From assembly GCF_000189635.1 (NCBI RefSeq), contig NW_002476417.1, positions 310,001 through 374,000 of the forward strand: a stretch of DNA of 64,000 nucleotides. The letters run 5' to 3'. Below, piece by piece: positions 12,301 through 26,390 of the stretch. The notes under the pieces are model-generated. The model ran no database searches, was not told the origin of the DNA, and saw only the letters and a program-made list of their open reading frames with translations. Numbering within the stretch: the first letter of the stretch is position 1; each line of letters opens with the position of its first letter. The DNA comes from Tetrahymena thermophila SB210 (Eukaryota; Ciliophora; Oligohymenophorea; Hymenostomatida; Tetrahymenidae). The position numbers were made by a program, and so were the translations under genes.

Positions 12301-15300
12301 TTAATATTACTAATTCTTATCAAAATAAATCTTATAGGGTCAACTTCTATGCAATTAGCAATATAAATGCATGCTATTTTTCTATAATTTTTTATATTTT
12401 ATATTAGAAGGCATTTAAAAATAAATATTCAAATCAATTAAAATATATATTTTTCATTTTAATTTAAAATTTTAATAATTAATTAAGGCCATAAGCGTCA
12501 TTGATTCTACATAACTCTAATAAACTGCCACCTTATCAGATTCAAATATGATAAGCAATTTAAATGGAGTGCTTTTTATTGATAGTACTTAGTAGCTAAT
12601 AGCATATAATAGTGATAAAAATAAAAATTTAGTTATGTGGGATATTAAAAGTAATACAAACTAGTAGTTTATGAATGGTCATACTACAGCAGGAGTAGTA
12701 AATGCACAGCTAGATATATAAAATAGTTTGCTTATTAGCTAAGGAGCTGATTTTTTTATTATAATTTGGAACTATTTAACCTTAAGCTAAGTTTACAGAA
12801 TTTAAGACCATGTAAATGCAATGAATGCTTTGAATTTAAGCTAAGCATCTATTCCAGCTGCTTATCAAATTTAATATTAAATTACACTTTTTATAGTTGA
12901 TACTATTAACAAAGTTATTGTTAGCGCTAATAATTTAGGTACTATATTTGTGCATAGCTATATCACATTCACATCACAATCCTACAATATTACCTCAATG
13001 ACTTATGTTTATGTTGATAATATATATAACCATATTATTGCTGCTTCAAATAATAATTTCATCTACAAGCTAACCATTTTAAGTTATACTTCTTCGTCTT
13101 TAACTTATTTCAAAGACGTTACAAATGTTCATACAGAGTAGATCCTAGGAGCATTAATTTAAAATAATAATGTTTATTCTTTTGAAGAGACTAAAATTGT
13201 TGTCATGGATAGATAAACCTTAACAGTTAAAAACACTATAGTTTGTGTTAATCCTTTAATCACTAACTTTATAGTTTATGAAAAACTAAATCAAGTAATT
13301 ATTTGGAGTGATGCATAGACCAGTATTTTAAATCAAAGTATTGGCATATATAATCTTTTAACTGGAGCTAAAATATAAGATATAAATAATAACCAAGTAA
13401 TTGAACAAGGCAATATTCATAAATTAATAGTAGATTAAGACACTAATTAATTGATTATATCAAAAGTATATACATACAATTACATTTACACAATTGATTT
13501 ATAAACTTTTTACTACTCAGGTTATTATACTCAAAGTTACACTGGGTATATTAAGTAGTGGTAATTTATTCCTAGGACTAATAGGCTTATCTATATAGAC
13601 TCAGCTTCTCCATCTAATTTATAGTAAATTATTATTTGAGTTTTTATTATAACAGTAATCTAAAATTTTAAAAATACTTTTATCAAATCATAAAACTAAA
13701 ACTCTTTTAATAAATAATAAATAGGATATATAACATGGAAGGATCCATTAATTTAATTAAGAAATTTTAGCTCATTTCAGATGAAAAAAATGCTAACACA
13801 CTGTTTAATTAACAAACTTAAAATATTTATTATTTTGATTCCCTTAATCAGTCTTGGAAATATGATCGTAATTAATAAAAGTTAACATTCCTTAACAACA
13901 ATGATTAAATAAAAGCTTCAAAGTTCTTCTAAGACTATTTCTATGTTATTACTGCTTCTTAAGTACTAAAGTATACTTCAGATCTTTTGTTGATAAGTTC
14001 ATTTAATTTTTAGACTTATTAATGCTTTTTTACAAATCTCTACTTATACCTTCTTGATTTTAATTATAATTTTATCTAATTGGCACTCACCAGCTTCGTT
14101 TAGCTTCCATTTTAAAGATAATTAGAGAATACAATAAAGTATTTTTTACCTAATGAGAATTATCAAGATGTTGTTATCATGTTAGTTACACAGAAAGTTT
14201 ATAGATTTAATATGTAAAGTGGAAACACAATTTATAGCAATTCCTAAGTATAAAATCTACAGATGATCGCTATGGATAGTAATAATTAGATAATAATCTA
14301 TATATTTTATCCACAAACAATAAATTTTTACTCATACCAATAAAAAGTACAGGATTACACACAAAATCTACTTTAAACCATTAATAATGGATTTTCTATA
14401 TTTAATGTTATGCTTGATTATCAACAAAATACTTTCATTACAATATCAATATACGATGTTGCTCCTATTATACGTATTTACTCATACGTATTTAATTAAA
14501 ACTCTCTTCAACCTATTACTTTAATATCTAGCATTCCATCTCCATCAAGATCTCCTAACTAGAAAATAGATTTGTCAGATCCAACTAAATTATCAATAGT
14601 TTTACCTTGGCAAATCATTAACTATGACAGAATTACTTATAAATTTGTAAGCTATTTTAGAGATACATAAGTAATTTACTCTCTAATAAATTAAGGTACT
14701 CTTAATGGCTTTCCTAGCTTGCTTAATTCAGTATAGAGCGATAGCATATAGCTATATTCCTAAGTGAATAATGTATTTGCTTAACCCTCATTATTTAAAT
14801 TTCCTTTATCATACCCTGTGGTATTAAGTTATACAATTAATAGAAAAAGCATATATTACTAAATACAGATAGCAGGGATAAGTACATAATTCATTTTTGA
14901 TTACTCATTCTAGATACCAACATCTCAAAATACATAGTTTAACAATTGCTTTTAGAATATAAATGGGACGTTTAAGTACACAGTAATCAATTCTTAAATA
15001 AAAATTAAAATTTTTTTAAAATATTAATATCTTAAAATAAAAAAATTTTTTAGAAAAATGAATCTAACAAATCTTCTTTTTTTTAATATTTTTTTTGAAA
15101 AACATGTTTATGATAAATCTATTTTAATATACTGGATACTTTAAAAAATAAAAAAAAAAATCTTCATAAAAACTAAAAAATAATAAAATAAAATTCCTAA
15201 AATTGAAAAAGCAAATATTTATTTTGAATAAAAATTAGGTTGACATGTAAATGATGACACTATAAAATTCAATAAACAAGTTGAATTTTAATCTATCAAG

Positions 15301-18300
15301 TAGCTTGATATAAGTATAATTTTAATGAGCATAGTACTTTTTTAAATTTATAATAATTAAAATAGGTTGATGCCCAAAATGCTTTCTTTTATCACTCATT
15401 GATGACTTCTTATAATGCAAGTGTCATTTATTAAAATTATAGTTCAAATCCTCCTACTGTAAAAGTTACAAGCAATTTATTTTCAAATATTGGTTTGGAT
15501 TAAATTATTATTGACAACTATGTTTTGGATATTTCAAATGGAGGATAAATCAAACTAAATACTAATGCAAATAGATTGGTTTTTAAGTCAATTCAAATTG
15601 TTGGAAATTCATAAAACTTTTCATTTTTATTTACTAACCTATAGAGTGTGATTATAGAAAACATTTTAATAAATAACCTGATACTAAGTGGATCGACGGT
15701 ATTATTTAACATTACTTCATGTCAGTCTGTTTACATCAAAAACTTTAGAGTGAGATCTCTTAGTTTAGGTAATAATGCCTAGCTGTTTTACATTAGAAGC
15801 ATATCTTAATAGCTTTTAATAGAAAATATGAGTATAAATTACTTGTCTGTTGATTATTTACAGCAATAGAATTTTGTGATTGGACTAATTAATATCGCAA
15901 TGGCTTAAATAATTAACTCACATTTTTCTTAATATGTGGCTATAAATTCGTAAAAGCCCTTCTACTTTATATCATTATAAGGAATCTAATAGTTAACAAT
16001 CAGTAATGTATAATACACTGATTCAATAGCTTTTGGATTTATTCAATATAAAAACTACTATAGAGATAATTAACAAATAGTTTATCTTCATAATGATGTA
16101 TTTTAAATAAAATCAAGCTAATTTAATAACCACTTTTACTTGAACTCCCCTTTTATTAGTATTGAAGGTAACTCAATAACATTTAATCACACTTAATTTT
16201 AGTATATTGAGTGCTTTACTTGTTCAGGTACTGTTATTTCCTTAATATCTGTCTAAAGTTAATTTTTGGTAGTTTTTAGCATATTTAATAATACAGTTGG
16301 CGAATAAGGAGGAGCTATTGCATTCTTAAATAACTTAAACGTTAGTTTAACAATTTAAGACTCTACTTTTTTGAACTGCACTGCATAAGCAAGTGGAGGA
16401 GCCATTTTTTTATCATCTAGTGATTTATTATTAAATCGTACTACAATTTAATTATGCTAAGCCTAGATAGGAGGAGGTATAAGATACATAGGGTTAGAAC
16501 CTATCTTCATTTACTATTAAAGAAAATACTTATCTTAGAAAGATAAGAACTTTTTCATAAGTAATGATATAAGTAATAATTATGCTTCTATTTATGGATA
16601 AAATGTAGGCTCATATCCTAAAATGATAAAGATTATAGCCTAGACAAATCTTTCGCAATAAACTTACAATAACAGCTTAGACACTGATACATTTAATTTA
16701 GATTTATATTTGCTACAAAACTTTTAAAGTGGAGCAGATATCAGCTTTTAATTTTAAATTTTAGATTAGGATAGTAATCCAATTTTTTTTGATCTAAGTG
16801 CACTATAAAATAACTACTACCCTGATTCTATTATATAAGAGATATAGTAGTTCAGCATCAAAGCTCTTCCTGGAAATGATAATATTAAAGTATTCGGTTA
16901 ATATATTACTGACTACACTTAATTTAATTTGGACACTAAAACTTTTACAATTACTTCAATGCTTATTATAGGATAACCATCAAGTACAAATTATATTTTA
17001 TTTGAGAGTCCATCAATTTAAAAGATTTTAAATCCAGACACTGATAGAGATTTTAACGCAGGTATTTTTTATTATTTCTATTACTTTAAAAATGTTTATT
17101 TGTAAATTAAAATATTTTCAAAGGTCCCTTTCACATCAGACTAAATATTTAGTTTAGAAAATGCTTAAGAGGAGAAGTCTACAAACTCAGTGGAAGTATA
17201 TTCTATTGCTAAGAGTGTAAAGAAGGCACTTATTCAATAGTTTAACCAATTCAAGGTATATTTTTTTCTTATTTGTTGATCATCTTAACCCATAAAATTA
17301 TTTACTTTTGAAAGATTAAAGAGTAAAAATTATTTAATTATTTGTTAGATTATTTATTATATGTGTGTGATAATCTTTAATTAATAATATTTTATCTATT
17401 TTGTATTAGATGATTATGATACTCAGCTATGTTTAAGATGCCCTGATGAAGCTAGCTACTGTTACAGAGATTAAATGGAACTAAAGTCAGGATATTGGAA
17501 GTATAGCAATGATACAGATTAAATTGTTTATTGCTCTAACTAACCTGAAAATTGTAATGGCGATTAACTACATGATTATTGTGTAGAAGGACATATAGGT
17601 CCATAATGTGAATAATGCGATATTTATGGTAATATGTGGGAAGCTGAATATTAATCAGATGGTAAGTTTAGCTGCATCAATTGCACTGAACTAAGATAGC
17701 CAAAATACTTATTCCCTATGATATTTATTGCTTTAGGAATGGTTATTTATATTATTCTAAGTGTTCATATTGCTTACGAAATAAATACACTTATAGTACA
17801 AGGATATTACTTACGATAATTAAATCTATTAAGTATAAATAAAAGTGCTTATTAAGACACTACCAATATGAATATTAAAGCAATGGTAAATTACATGTAG
17901 ATTAGTTCTATGGTCAACACTTTTGTGGTCTAGTTACCTTCATGGATGACATTTATTCCAGATTATTTTGGTATTTATTTTTTTACATTCTTTTTTTTGT
18001 ATTTATTTTCTTTTTATATAACATAAACCAGGCTCACCTATTTAAAATATGCTGCATACATTTGATTGTTACTTAAACAAGGCACAATAGTCAAAGTATC
18101 CTATTGTTTTTTTAAGAACTTTGTGGAGCTTGGCTATTCCTATATTTTATTTGCTAGGGGCAGGTGTCATTTATTTCATATTAGTCAAATTAAAGCTTTT
18201 TAAATATAGATAGGTATTTTTTATTCATCGATTTATTTAAAAATTACGAATTAATAAAATATATAATATTATAGTCTTATATTATCAGTGGTTTGGTATT

Positions 18301-21108
18301 CTTATGCTTCTTTACATAGCCAAATATGGTGTCTGATCTATTAGGAGTAATGTCTTGTAGAGATATTGATGGTAAATTATATATATCTTCAGATATTTCC
18401 TATGAGTGCTACACTTAAATTCATGTAATCTATATTGGAATTGTTTGTATACCTGGCTTAATTCTTTGGGGTTTAATGATACCAGCCTTTATAATTAGAT
18501 TGCTTGTTTCAAACAAAGAATATCTTGATCATGCAACAATACGTCTCAAGTATGGCTTTTTATATTAGGATTATAAAAACAGTAGATATTATTGGGAGTT
18601 TTTAAAGATGTATAAAAAACTTTTTGCTGTGGCAGTCTTAAGTTTTTATGGGAATCCATACAGTAAGAAAATTTAATTGAATGCTTTGAATTTTTTATTT
18701 TGATAATTAATTTCTTCTCATTTTAATATATTTTTTATTTAGATAAAATGAGAAGAAAATATTTTCTTTTTTTATTTCATATTTCATCTAAAAAATAAGA
18801 ACAGGATTATTTTAATAAATTACTTTATTGCATTGAATTTAACTTTATAATTTTAATTAAAAGCAAATAAGTTGGTTATTATATTAGTTGTTTATTTGCT
18901 TTACCTTGTAGCCTTACTCCGTTTTAGGCCCTATTAGATGCAATATTTTTAGAAAATTGATAGAGCTAGTATGATTGTAACTATAGTTATTCTTTTAATG
19001 AACATCTTTCTGTATAATAAACCAGACATGGTTTAATAAGAATTATTTTATGTTATCATTATCATTTTACATAATTCATATTAATTTTTTTTGCTTCTGG
19101 AAGTTTGTAGAGCTAAAATTTCAGTCATCTATAGAGTCAGATATAATCAATTTTTAAAATGGCTTGTTACTAAAATACCGTTTTTGAAGCCCTATATTGT
19201 AATAAATTAAAGAACTTCTATGAAAACTTTCCACTTATGGATGAAAATCACTTATTATATTAATGAGTATGCTGAAAGAAAATAATATAACGAAATAGAT
19301 TAGGTCAATTTGATAGGCTCAATGTCCTAAAGCAAGGAATTACATAATTAGAGCTTCTTACCAAGTAAAAGAAATAGAATTAGAATGTAAAACAGCAATA
19401 CCTTATAACCACTAAAAGGTGGATAAATTTAGCAATCAATAAGACTGGGTAAATAATTTTTTTTTGATAACTCACATTTAAATTATTTTTCTAAAACAAT
19501 AGATAACCATAATCCTATTTAAGATGATTATTCATAAAGTAATTCTTTAAATTTTACTAATTATTTTTTTTCTTTACACATGCTAATTTAATATTAAATT
19601 GAAGGACATTCTTTTCAGAAAGATTAATTATTGTCTGCAGATAGGCTTGATCCTCATTTTTTAAGCCCTAAAGGATCGTCAAATAATTTGCTATTTTTAT
19701 CAGGTAAATCTATTTATTATTTCACTATTTTTATATTTTGTGTTTAATTTATAGCAAGAAAGGATGAAACTTTTAAAAGCAATGGAAATTATATTGAATT
19801 TGATGATATTTTACTCTCTCCTTCAAGAAATACATTACTGCAATCTCCTGTTTCATCTTTAAGGTAAGATAAAAGCGAACTTAATCATTATGGGGAGATA
19901 GAAGAAGCTGAGGATGAAAGAAGGCTTATAAAGAAAAAAGGAATTAATTATGATCATAATTTATATTAAAAAACTGATTTAATAAAAAAAAATTTGATCC
20001 TTATAGATACATATTTCAATAATTAAGTAGAATAAAAGTTTAATCAACTATAAAAAGTATAAGAAGCAAATATAGATGCTGAAACTCCAGATATAGACGA
20101 AAGTATAGAATTACAAAAAGAAGTCCTTGTTAATTCATTAAGGTAAATTTGTTTAAAATATTATTCTCTCTTTTTTTTTAATGAAAATTTAGTTTTATTA
20201 TAATTTTAAAACGAAATTTTATTAATAAATATTTAATATTAAATAAAAGAAACACAAACACTTTAGCTCCTAGATTCTAAATTAGCCAAATATAACAAGA
20301 AGATAAAGACTTTACTCCAACTCCAAATTAAGAAAATGCAAAATAACTTATTGATCTAAACGAGAGTGATGATGATGAAGATGCATAATAAAAATAGGAG
20401 AAGATGGAAAAGAAAGAGGAAGAGGAAGATTATAGGAGAATTTAAACTAAGAGTCAAATAAATCATGTCCTAAATGTTTAAAGGAAAACTAATATCATAT
20501 ATAAAAATCTAAAGAAAGTAGAATGTTCAGATTTAAATTGTTTGTAAAATTCAAATTCAAATGAAAAACAAAATGAAAATATTTTAGAAACTGAAGAAGA
20601 TTCTTCTAAGCCTTAGGATCAAAAGTAATTTATTTATTAACTTTTAACATATTGCTAGTTTAATTAAACTTTTTTTTTTTCATATAAAAATGAAAATTAT
20701 CATAAATATTCAAAAATAACTTTTAATTATGCTAAAAAATTGCTTTTATAAATAAAAACAATTTATTTTAAAATAAAATTTAGTTTGGTATAAAAATAAA
20801 AAAGTTTTCAAAATCAATAATCTCTAGAATCTATTTCACAAATAGATTCAATGTCTTCAAAATAAATTATTGACCCGTCTTAAAAAGATATTAAAAATGT
20901 AATATAAGCTCGTCCAAATGCGTTATTGGGTAGTCCTTAAATTGAGAAAATAGTAGAAAGAAATAATAGTTTATCATAAAATTTTCTCTTGCCATAATAA
21001 AGTTTGTAAAAGCAAGAAACAGAAATAAGCATGTCTAAAGAAATATAAAATATAATTCAAAATAAAGCTATAACCGCTGAGAAAATGATTAAAGAAATCC
21101 ATGATTGA
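9340..21108 (+). CDS. Giant multidomain membrane protein (about 3234 aa)
   Basis: Sixteen exons: 9340-10626, 10733-11761, 11826-12053, 12488-13623, 13725-14982, 15366-17061, 17124-17255, 17410-17970, 18032-18213, 18275-18662, 18864-19448, 19503-19538, 19605-19703, 19755-20142, 20250-20624, 20784-21108. All phases agree and TGA ends the frame. Signal peptide at residues 1 to about 22 (MSYFIQLSLFLSIFIFERV). Cys-rich repeat at 23 to about 90. Weakly WD-like propeller sequence to about 1640 (FSQDGKLYSYN, YSDDGSIIFYD). Beta-helix-like Asn-ladder sequence at about 1646-2211 (VFNITSCQSVYIKNF). EGF-like Cys cluster at about 2215-2365 (CQECKEGTYS, HIGPQCEQC). About eight membrane segments at 2370-2830, then an acidic cytosolic tail of about 400 residues. 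It belongs to a large class of ciliate surface proteins without assigned role. Ligand binding at the cell surface is inference. Domain limits are approximate. Confidence 0.85.
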
Positions 21109-21817
21109 ATTTATATTTGTTGTATTGTTAAGTATTTTTTTAAAATTTCTATTTTATGTTATATGTCGTCTTGAAATTTAACATTTCTTAAATTCGTTTT
21201 ATAGAAAAAAAATCAAATGCAATGCAAATTTTTTTAAATTTTTCATAAGCCAAATTTTATCAATTTTTCTTGATTGCTGCTAAAATAAAAATAAATTTTC
21301 ATAAAATATGACTTTCATGAATGAATCATGTGTAGCTTAAGCTCAAAAAATATATTTGCTATGAGTAAAATCTAAAAGGTTTTTAAAATGTTGAATTTAA
21401 GTTTTTTTTTTTTTCACCTTTTAATTCTAATTGATAAAACTTAAATCAGTTCCTAATTCATTAAAGAAAAAAATTCTTATTATAAAAATATATTTTAAAA
21501 AAGTATTTATAATAATTAAAAAAATTATAATCAGTAAAATTATAATTTTAAAAAATATATTAATAATCAAATATATTTATTAGATAAACAATGTTCTTTT
21601 CTACTTACAAAAGAGAAATATGGTTGATTCAAAAAATAATGCATTTTTTATCAAGCTTATCTTTAAAGTCATTTTTTATAAAAGGGATATAGAAAATTCA
21701 AATAGAAAATACATAAAAACTAAATTTTTATTTTGATAAAGCCAAAAAGATATTTCTTACACAATTTCTAAAAGAAAAATCTGAAGATTAGATTATTTAT
21801 TATAGAAATGTAAAACT

Positions 21818-21960
21818 AAAATATTAAGTTAATATAGAAAATATTCATTAAAAAGTGTTGTAATTACTATTCATATAATAACCATCAAAAGTTAAAATTC
21901 GAAAATTTATTCAAGTAGTGGAGTGGAAGAATTTCAAAAAATTATTAACGCATGATTATT
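21818..21960 (+). pseudogene. Decayed piece of a decarboxylase-like gene (unit A)
   Basis: Reads AAATATTAAGTTAATATAGA, then a stretch equivalent to SVVITIHI, then a Glu/Lys helix-like stretch ending EEFQKI. This parallels the intact gene's AKILQDKYNIWVEKYNSISVIVTIHI followed by KAVREISKK. The match is best around the shared ACTATTCATAT. The frame breaks soon after TIHI and nothing further upstream is recognisable. The same fragment recurs at the same relative place in units B and C, so it predates the tandem duplication. The homology call rests on a short match. Confidence 0.4.
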
Positions 21961-23931
21961 TAAAACAAGAAAATAGATTCACATATCTGCTAATTAAAAA
22001 AGAATTTAGTAATAATAAGCCTATCAAAATTTAAATCATTAAATATAAAAGAAAAAAATAGATAATTAAGTAAATTGTGATTTTTTGTATTATTTAAGTA
22101 ACATTTATCATAATACTTTTAAAAACTATGAATGTCATTTTAAAATACTGGAAATATATTTTGAAAATTGATTTTAATTGAATGCTTAAAAAATTTTTAA
22201 TATTTTCATTATGTAATTTAGAAAGCTTTATTATATAGAAAATAAATATATTTGTTTTTAGTTATCTTTTACAAATGAATAAAAATATATTTAAATAGAT
22301 TTTTCTGTTTAAAAATTGAATACATTAATAATAAGAAATAGAAACTCGATTAATCTGTAAAATATAGACGAAATTACATGCTTACTTTTAAAATCTAATT
22401 TTTATGGAAATCAATTATTTAAAAATTTTCTTAACTGTAATGTAAAATATCCGGAGTAGTGGCCAGATTTTTTAGTCTTTGTTAGCCAATTTAACCTTTA
22501 GGAATAATAATAAAATATATATTTATAAGTAAATTTAGGTTGTAATTAATGAGGATTTACAGTATATTAATTTTAGAAATATCTTTTTAATAAAGGGTGG
22601 ATATGATAGTTAAATTTGTCATTTAGTATTTAAAAATTGAAGGGAGAGTATAAAAATAATCAATTGTTTGTTAACTTATTTATTTATTCATTTATGTTTA
22701 AGAAAACAAAAAATAAATTAAAAATGCTTAAAATAAAATTTAAGACATTTTAAAATATAAAAATTAGATATTCCTTTATTTTTCAGTGCTTCTTTATTGT
22801 GCAAAAATATTATAGATTCATATCTAATGATAAAAAGATTCTTATCTTGTGGGGACATTTTATTTAAATTCTAATTGAAAGTGTCGTTTGTTTATTTATT
22901 TAAAATAAAATTTTATGTAAATTTAAGATATTGGTCTTTATTAGACACTAAAATCAAGTATTATTATTTAATAGATTATTTTGAATTTCATAAACTAGTG
23001 TATTCACTCACTATTTTTGCTAATTGATGAGGTGTAAACCAAACGTAAAATTTAGAAAAGTAAAAGAAAAATATAATAATTAATTCTATCTCATCTTTTT
23101 AATGTAAGCAATCTATTTTTAATATTAGAAAAAACTGGGGAATTAGAATGTGAGAGATAAAAAATTGTTAAATGATTTTCATAAGCCTTATGTACAAAGA
23201 CCAAATGATGAAGTTAAATTATTTATTATTTTATATTAAGATATTCTTATAATTCTTCAAAGATATAAAATTTTGATTTAATATATTTATTTGTTCATGA
23301 TTGATAAATTTGGTTATAGATGAATGGATGTTACTCTAGAATAGCAATTTAACATACAATTCAAAAATAATAAAAAATAGTTAAGCAATTATTAAAAGTA
23401 TCCTATTGTGGTAAAAAGAAAAAGTGAGTAAAAGGTAGTAAATGAAGAATAAGTTTTATAAAAATATTATATTTATTTAAAGATAAGAAACTATTGAACA
23501 GAAAAAATGCATAAAAACAAAATTTATTTTAAAAAATATTTGGTAATTCAATTTTATATTCTCAAAAATATAAATGTTAACATTATCTCATAATAAAAAT
23601 AATTTCCTCTTAGTTATTTAGTTACAATCTTTGAAAAAATAAATTTAAAAATTAAAAATTTAAATAATATCTGACCTAATAAATATTTAACGATTTTAGA
23701 TACATTTTTTGATGGTTCTATATAGTTATTATAGCATTTATATTGCACAAAATATCAATTTTATATAAAAGATATGTGTGTGATGATCAAAAGAATTAAA
23801 CAAAATTAAATAATTTAAATATAATTTAACTAGTAACTATAAATTAAGGTAAATACTGTCTTTGTTCTAAAATTGTATTCACATAAATAGCTTTTAAAAA
23901 CAAAAAAATTAATATTGAAATTAACAGTCTA

Positions 23932-23990
23932 AACCCTAGAAGGGGTAAGGGTCAAGGATGACCTGATAAGTATATACCCTAAATTTAATT
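23932..23990 (+). promoter_or_regulatory. Conserved G-rich block upstream of decarboxylase copy 1
   Basis: AACCCTAGAAGGGGTAAGGG, then TCAAGGATGACCTGATAAG and ACCCTAAATTT, about 70-125 bases before the ATG. It is far richer in G/C than its surroundings and recurs before copies 2 and 3. Its place suggests a promoter or leader element. It is not a match to any motif I can name. Confidence 0.45.
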
Positions 23991-24055
23991 TAAATATAAG
24001 CCATATATCTATTCATACTTATAATTATTTGTATTCAAAAAATAAAAATTATAAA

Positions 24056-25462
24056 ATGAAAAATAAAAAACAGATATTTGAAGCTATTGAAGAGTTTATC
24101 TAGAGTGATCCTACTTAACTCTAAATTTCATATCATAGCGGAAGAACAAACTCTTAACCTAGATTAAATAAACTTATATAAACATATGGTTTTAAAAAAG
24201 TAGATGCAACTTGGGAATGTATGTAGAATATAGCAGGACTTCAATTTAGTGGCTCAAGAATTGGAGATTTAGGAGAAGTATTTCACTAAACTTTTAACTC
24301 TAAGCTTTCCTTATTTGTCTAAAATGGATCTTCAATGGGGAATCAAGTTATTGCCCTAGCATTAGCTCACAAAAAGGTGCTAATATAAGCTAATTCTCAT
24401 GTATCTGTCTATACTGGATTATCACTGTCAAATGCTGAGATTGTTTTGCTTGAACCTGAATTTAATTAAGAATATGGTATTCATATGGCAGTGACAGCTG
24501 ATTAAATTTAATAAGCAATTTAATAGCACCCAGATATTTATGCTGTATTACTAACTTCTCCAAGTTATGAAGGATTATTTGCTGATTATTAAAAAATCCG
24601 AGATGTGATTGGATCTAGATACTTGATAGTGGATGAAGCTCATGGTGCTATACATTACTTTAATAAATCAGACAAACGAACAGCTCTGTCTTCTGGTGCC
24701 GATATTACTGTAAGTAGCATGCATAAATCTCTAGGAAGCTTAGTTGCTACTTCCTTAATTAATGTTGCAGCTGATTCTAAATTTCCTACTAAAAAAATTC
24801 TGGATGCTTATTATACATTTGCAACAACGAGCCCTAATATACTTTTATTAGCATCAGTCTATGATGCTATCCTTGAACTGAGTGAAAATGGAGAGGAGTA
24901 TCTTCAAAACGCTATTTAAAGAAATAACTAATTTAGAAATGAAATAGAAAAATTAGATAATATAATAATAGACTCTTTTGACAGAAGTTAGAAAGATCAA
25001 CTAAAGACTATTTTTGGCATTAAAAACGTTCATGGATATCAACTAGCTAAAATATTGTAAGACAAATATAATATTTGGGTAGAGAAGTACAATTCAATAA
25101 GTGTAATAGTAACTATTCATATTAACACAGAGGATGCTGACATAGAAAAATTAATAAAAGCTGTTAGAGAAATTTCTAAAAAGTATGAACATAAAACTTA
25201 GTATGATCAAAGTATCAATTAAGAATTAATTTATGTTCAATTGACAAAGAAAAGAAAAATTTTAACACCTTTAACAAAAGTTATGTCTTCAGATAAAGAA
25301 GAGAGAAAAATATAAGATTGCATTGGCAGAATAAGTGGTAATTTATAATACTCCTGTCCCCCAGGATATCCTGTTCTAACATTTGGTGAAGAAATTAGAA
25401 AAGAGCATGTAGAGATTCTTGGCTAGAATTTCCTAGTTGAAGTTTTGATTGAAGATTATTGA
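24056..25462 (+). CDS. Orn/Lys/Arg decarboxylase-type PLP enzyme, copy 1
   Basis: Intronless, 468 residues, ATG to TGA with many in-frame TAA/TAG. The family uses pyridoxal phosphate to decarboxylate ornithine, lysine or arginine. Seen: fold-type I core with cofactor-pocket SSMG near residue 100, DEAHGA with Asp193 and His196 (the usual Asp/His pair that holds the pyridine ring), and SSMHKSLG with the Schiff-base Lys at 224. The C-terminal domain carries CPPGYPVLTFGEE, typical of bacterial Orn/Lys/Arg decarboxylases. The length fits the short, wing-less forms (about 470-490 aa) of Gram-positive bacteria rather than the 700-aa inducible enzymes. Having no introns while most neighbours do suggests bacterial origin (inference). 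The substrate cannot be told from sequence. It was probably the donor or a sister of copies 2 and 3. Confidence 0.87.
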
Positions 25463-26254
25463 ATTAATTATTATATATCTTCAGTATTTGGAAAAAATGT
25501 TAAATATAATAATCTCTTCTTTAAATAAATTTTCTATTATTAATTTTATTTAATTTCATTATCTTATAACATTTTATTAAAAATTTTTATTTTAAAAACA
25601 AAAAATAATTGAGTTTATAGATTTATGCTATCTAAAAAAGTATAAAATTGTAGCATGAATAAAAGTAATATATCTAATTATATTGTGTTTTCAAATAAAG
25701 TAACTCATATATGTTGTATAATCTCAATATATTTGTTTATTAATGGTCATATTTTAAAAGTAAAAGTTATAAATATTTAATAAGAAATACCTTTTAAAGA
25801 AAATTTAAACAATAAAATAAGAATTAAATAAATATTTTTTAACTTTTTATTTTGATATAAAATTATTTAGGATAAAATTTAAATCCATACCTAATTAATC
25901 AAAGATAAATATTACAATGATAAAATTATATTATAATAAAGTATTTTATAATAATTAACAAAATTATTATATCATTTTTTAAGAAATTATAAATTATCAA
26001 ATATATTTGTTGAATAAAAATCTTGTTATCTACTTACAAAAGAGAAATATGAATGATTTAAAAAATAATTGTATTTTTTATCAAGCTTATCTTTGAAATC
26101 AATTTTTTATTATTCAGATATAGACAAGTCAAATAGAAATTAGATAAAGTGCATAAAAACGAATTTTTCTTTAGGTTAAACCAAAAAGATAGTTCTTTCA
26201 CATTTTCGAAAAGAAAATTCGAAGATTAGAAAATTTATTATAGAAATAGAAAAT

Positions 26255-26390
26255 TAAAATATGAAATTGATTTAGAAAATATTACTAAATGGGTGATATA
26301 ATTACTATTCATATAATCACCAAAGAAATTACCATTTAAAAATGAATTCAAGCATTTGAAGAATTTCAAATAAAATTAACTAATGATTTT
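26255..26390 (+). pseudogene. Decayed piece of a decarboxylase-like gene (unit B)
   Basis: Same fossil as in units A and C. It contains GATATAATTACTATTCATAT, reading IITIHI, then sequence reading IQAFEEFQIKLT. It aligns with the intact gene's VIVTIHI and its following helix. No longer open as a gene. Confidence 0.4.

Larger units (their letters stand above)
21109..24055. other. Long spacer; 5' flank of decarboxylase unit A
   Basis: From about 21430 on, the sequence is related to the flanks of units B and C. It contains a decayed gene piece (21818-21960) and a conserved block (23932-23990). About 0.7 kb near 23160-23930 has no counterpart in unit B. No intact gene seen. Confidence 0.6.
21430..25850 (+). 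repeat. Tandem duplication unit A (decarboxylase copy 1)
   Basis: First of three direct repeats. Shared landmarks with units B and C: CTACTTACAAAAGAGAAATA (21600-21619), TTTATCAAGCTTATCTTT, TCAAAATTTAAATCATTAAATATAAA, GATGAGGATTTACAG-like sequence, the pre-gene block, the coding region, and a 3' tail reading AGTATTTGG. The outer limits fade into A/T-rich sequence and are approximate. Confidence 0.75.

Noticed and set aside
13656-13724. Earlier acceptor (13655) giving a 32-base intron in the giant membrane protein
   Set aside because: Both acceptors keep the frame, but 32 bases is shorter than any other intron seen here and would add an A/T-rich Lys/Leu stretch. The 101-base intron ending at 13724 is preferred.
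23033-23048. GTAAACCAAACGTAAA, partly like the 15-base Tetrahymena chromosome-breakage sequence
   Set aside because: Only the first eight bases (TAAACCAA) agree with TAAACCAACCTCTTT. No telomere-like repeats nearby. No full site was seen on either strand.
23932-23990. CCCTAA and GGGGT stretches as possible internal telomeric repeats
   Set aside because: Single irregular units, not tandem GGGGTT. The same block recurs before another gene copy, so a regulatory or leader role is more likely.
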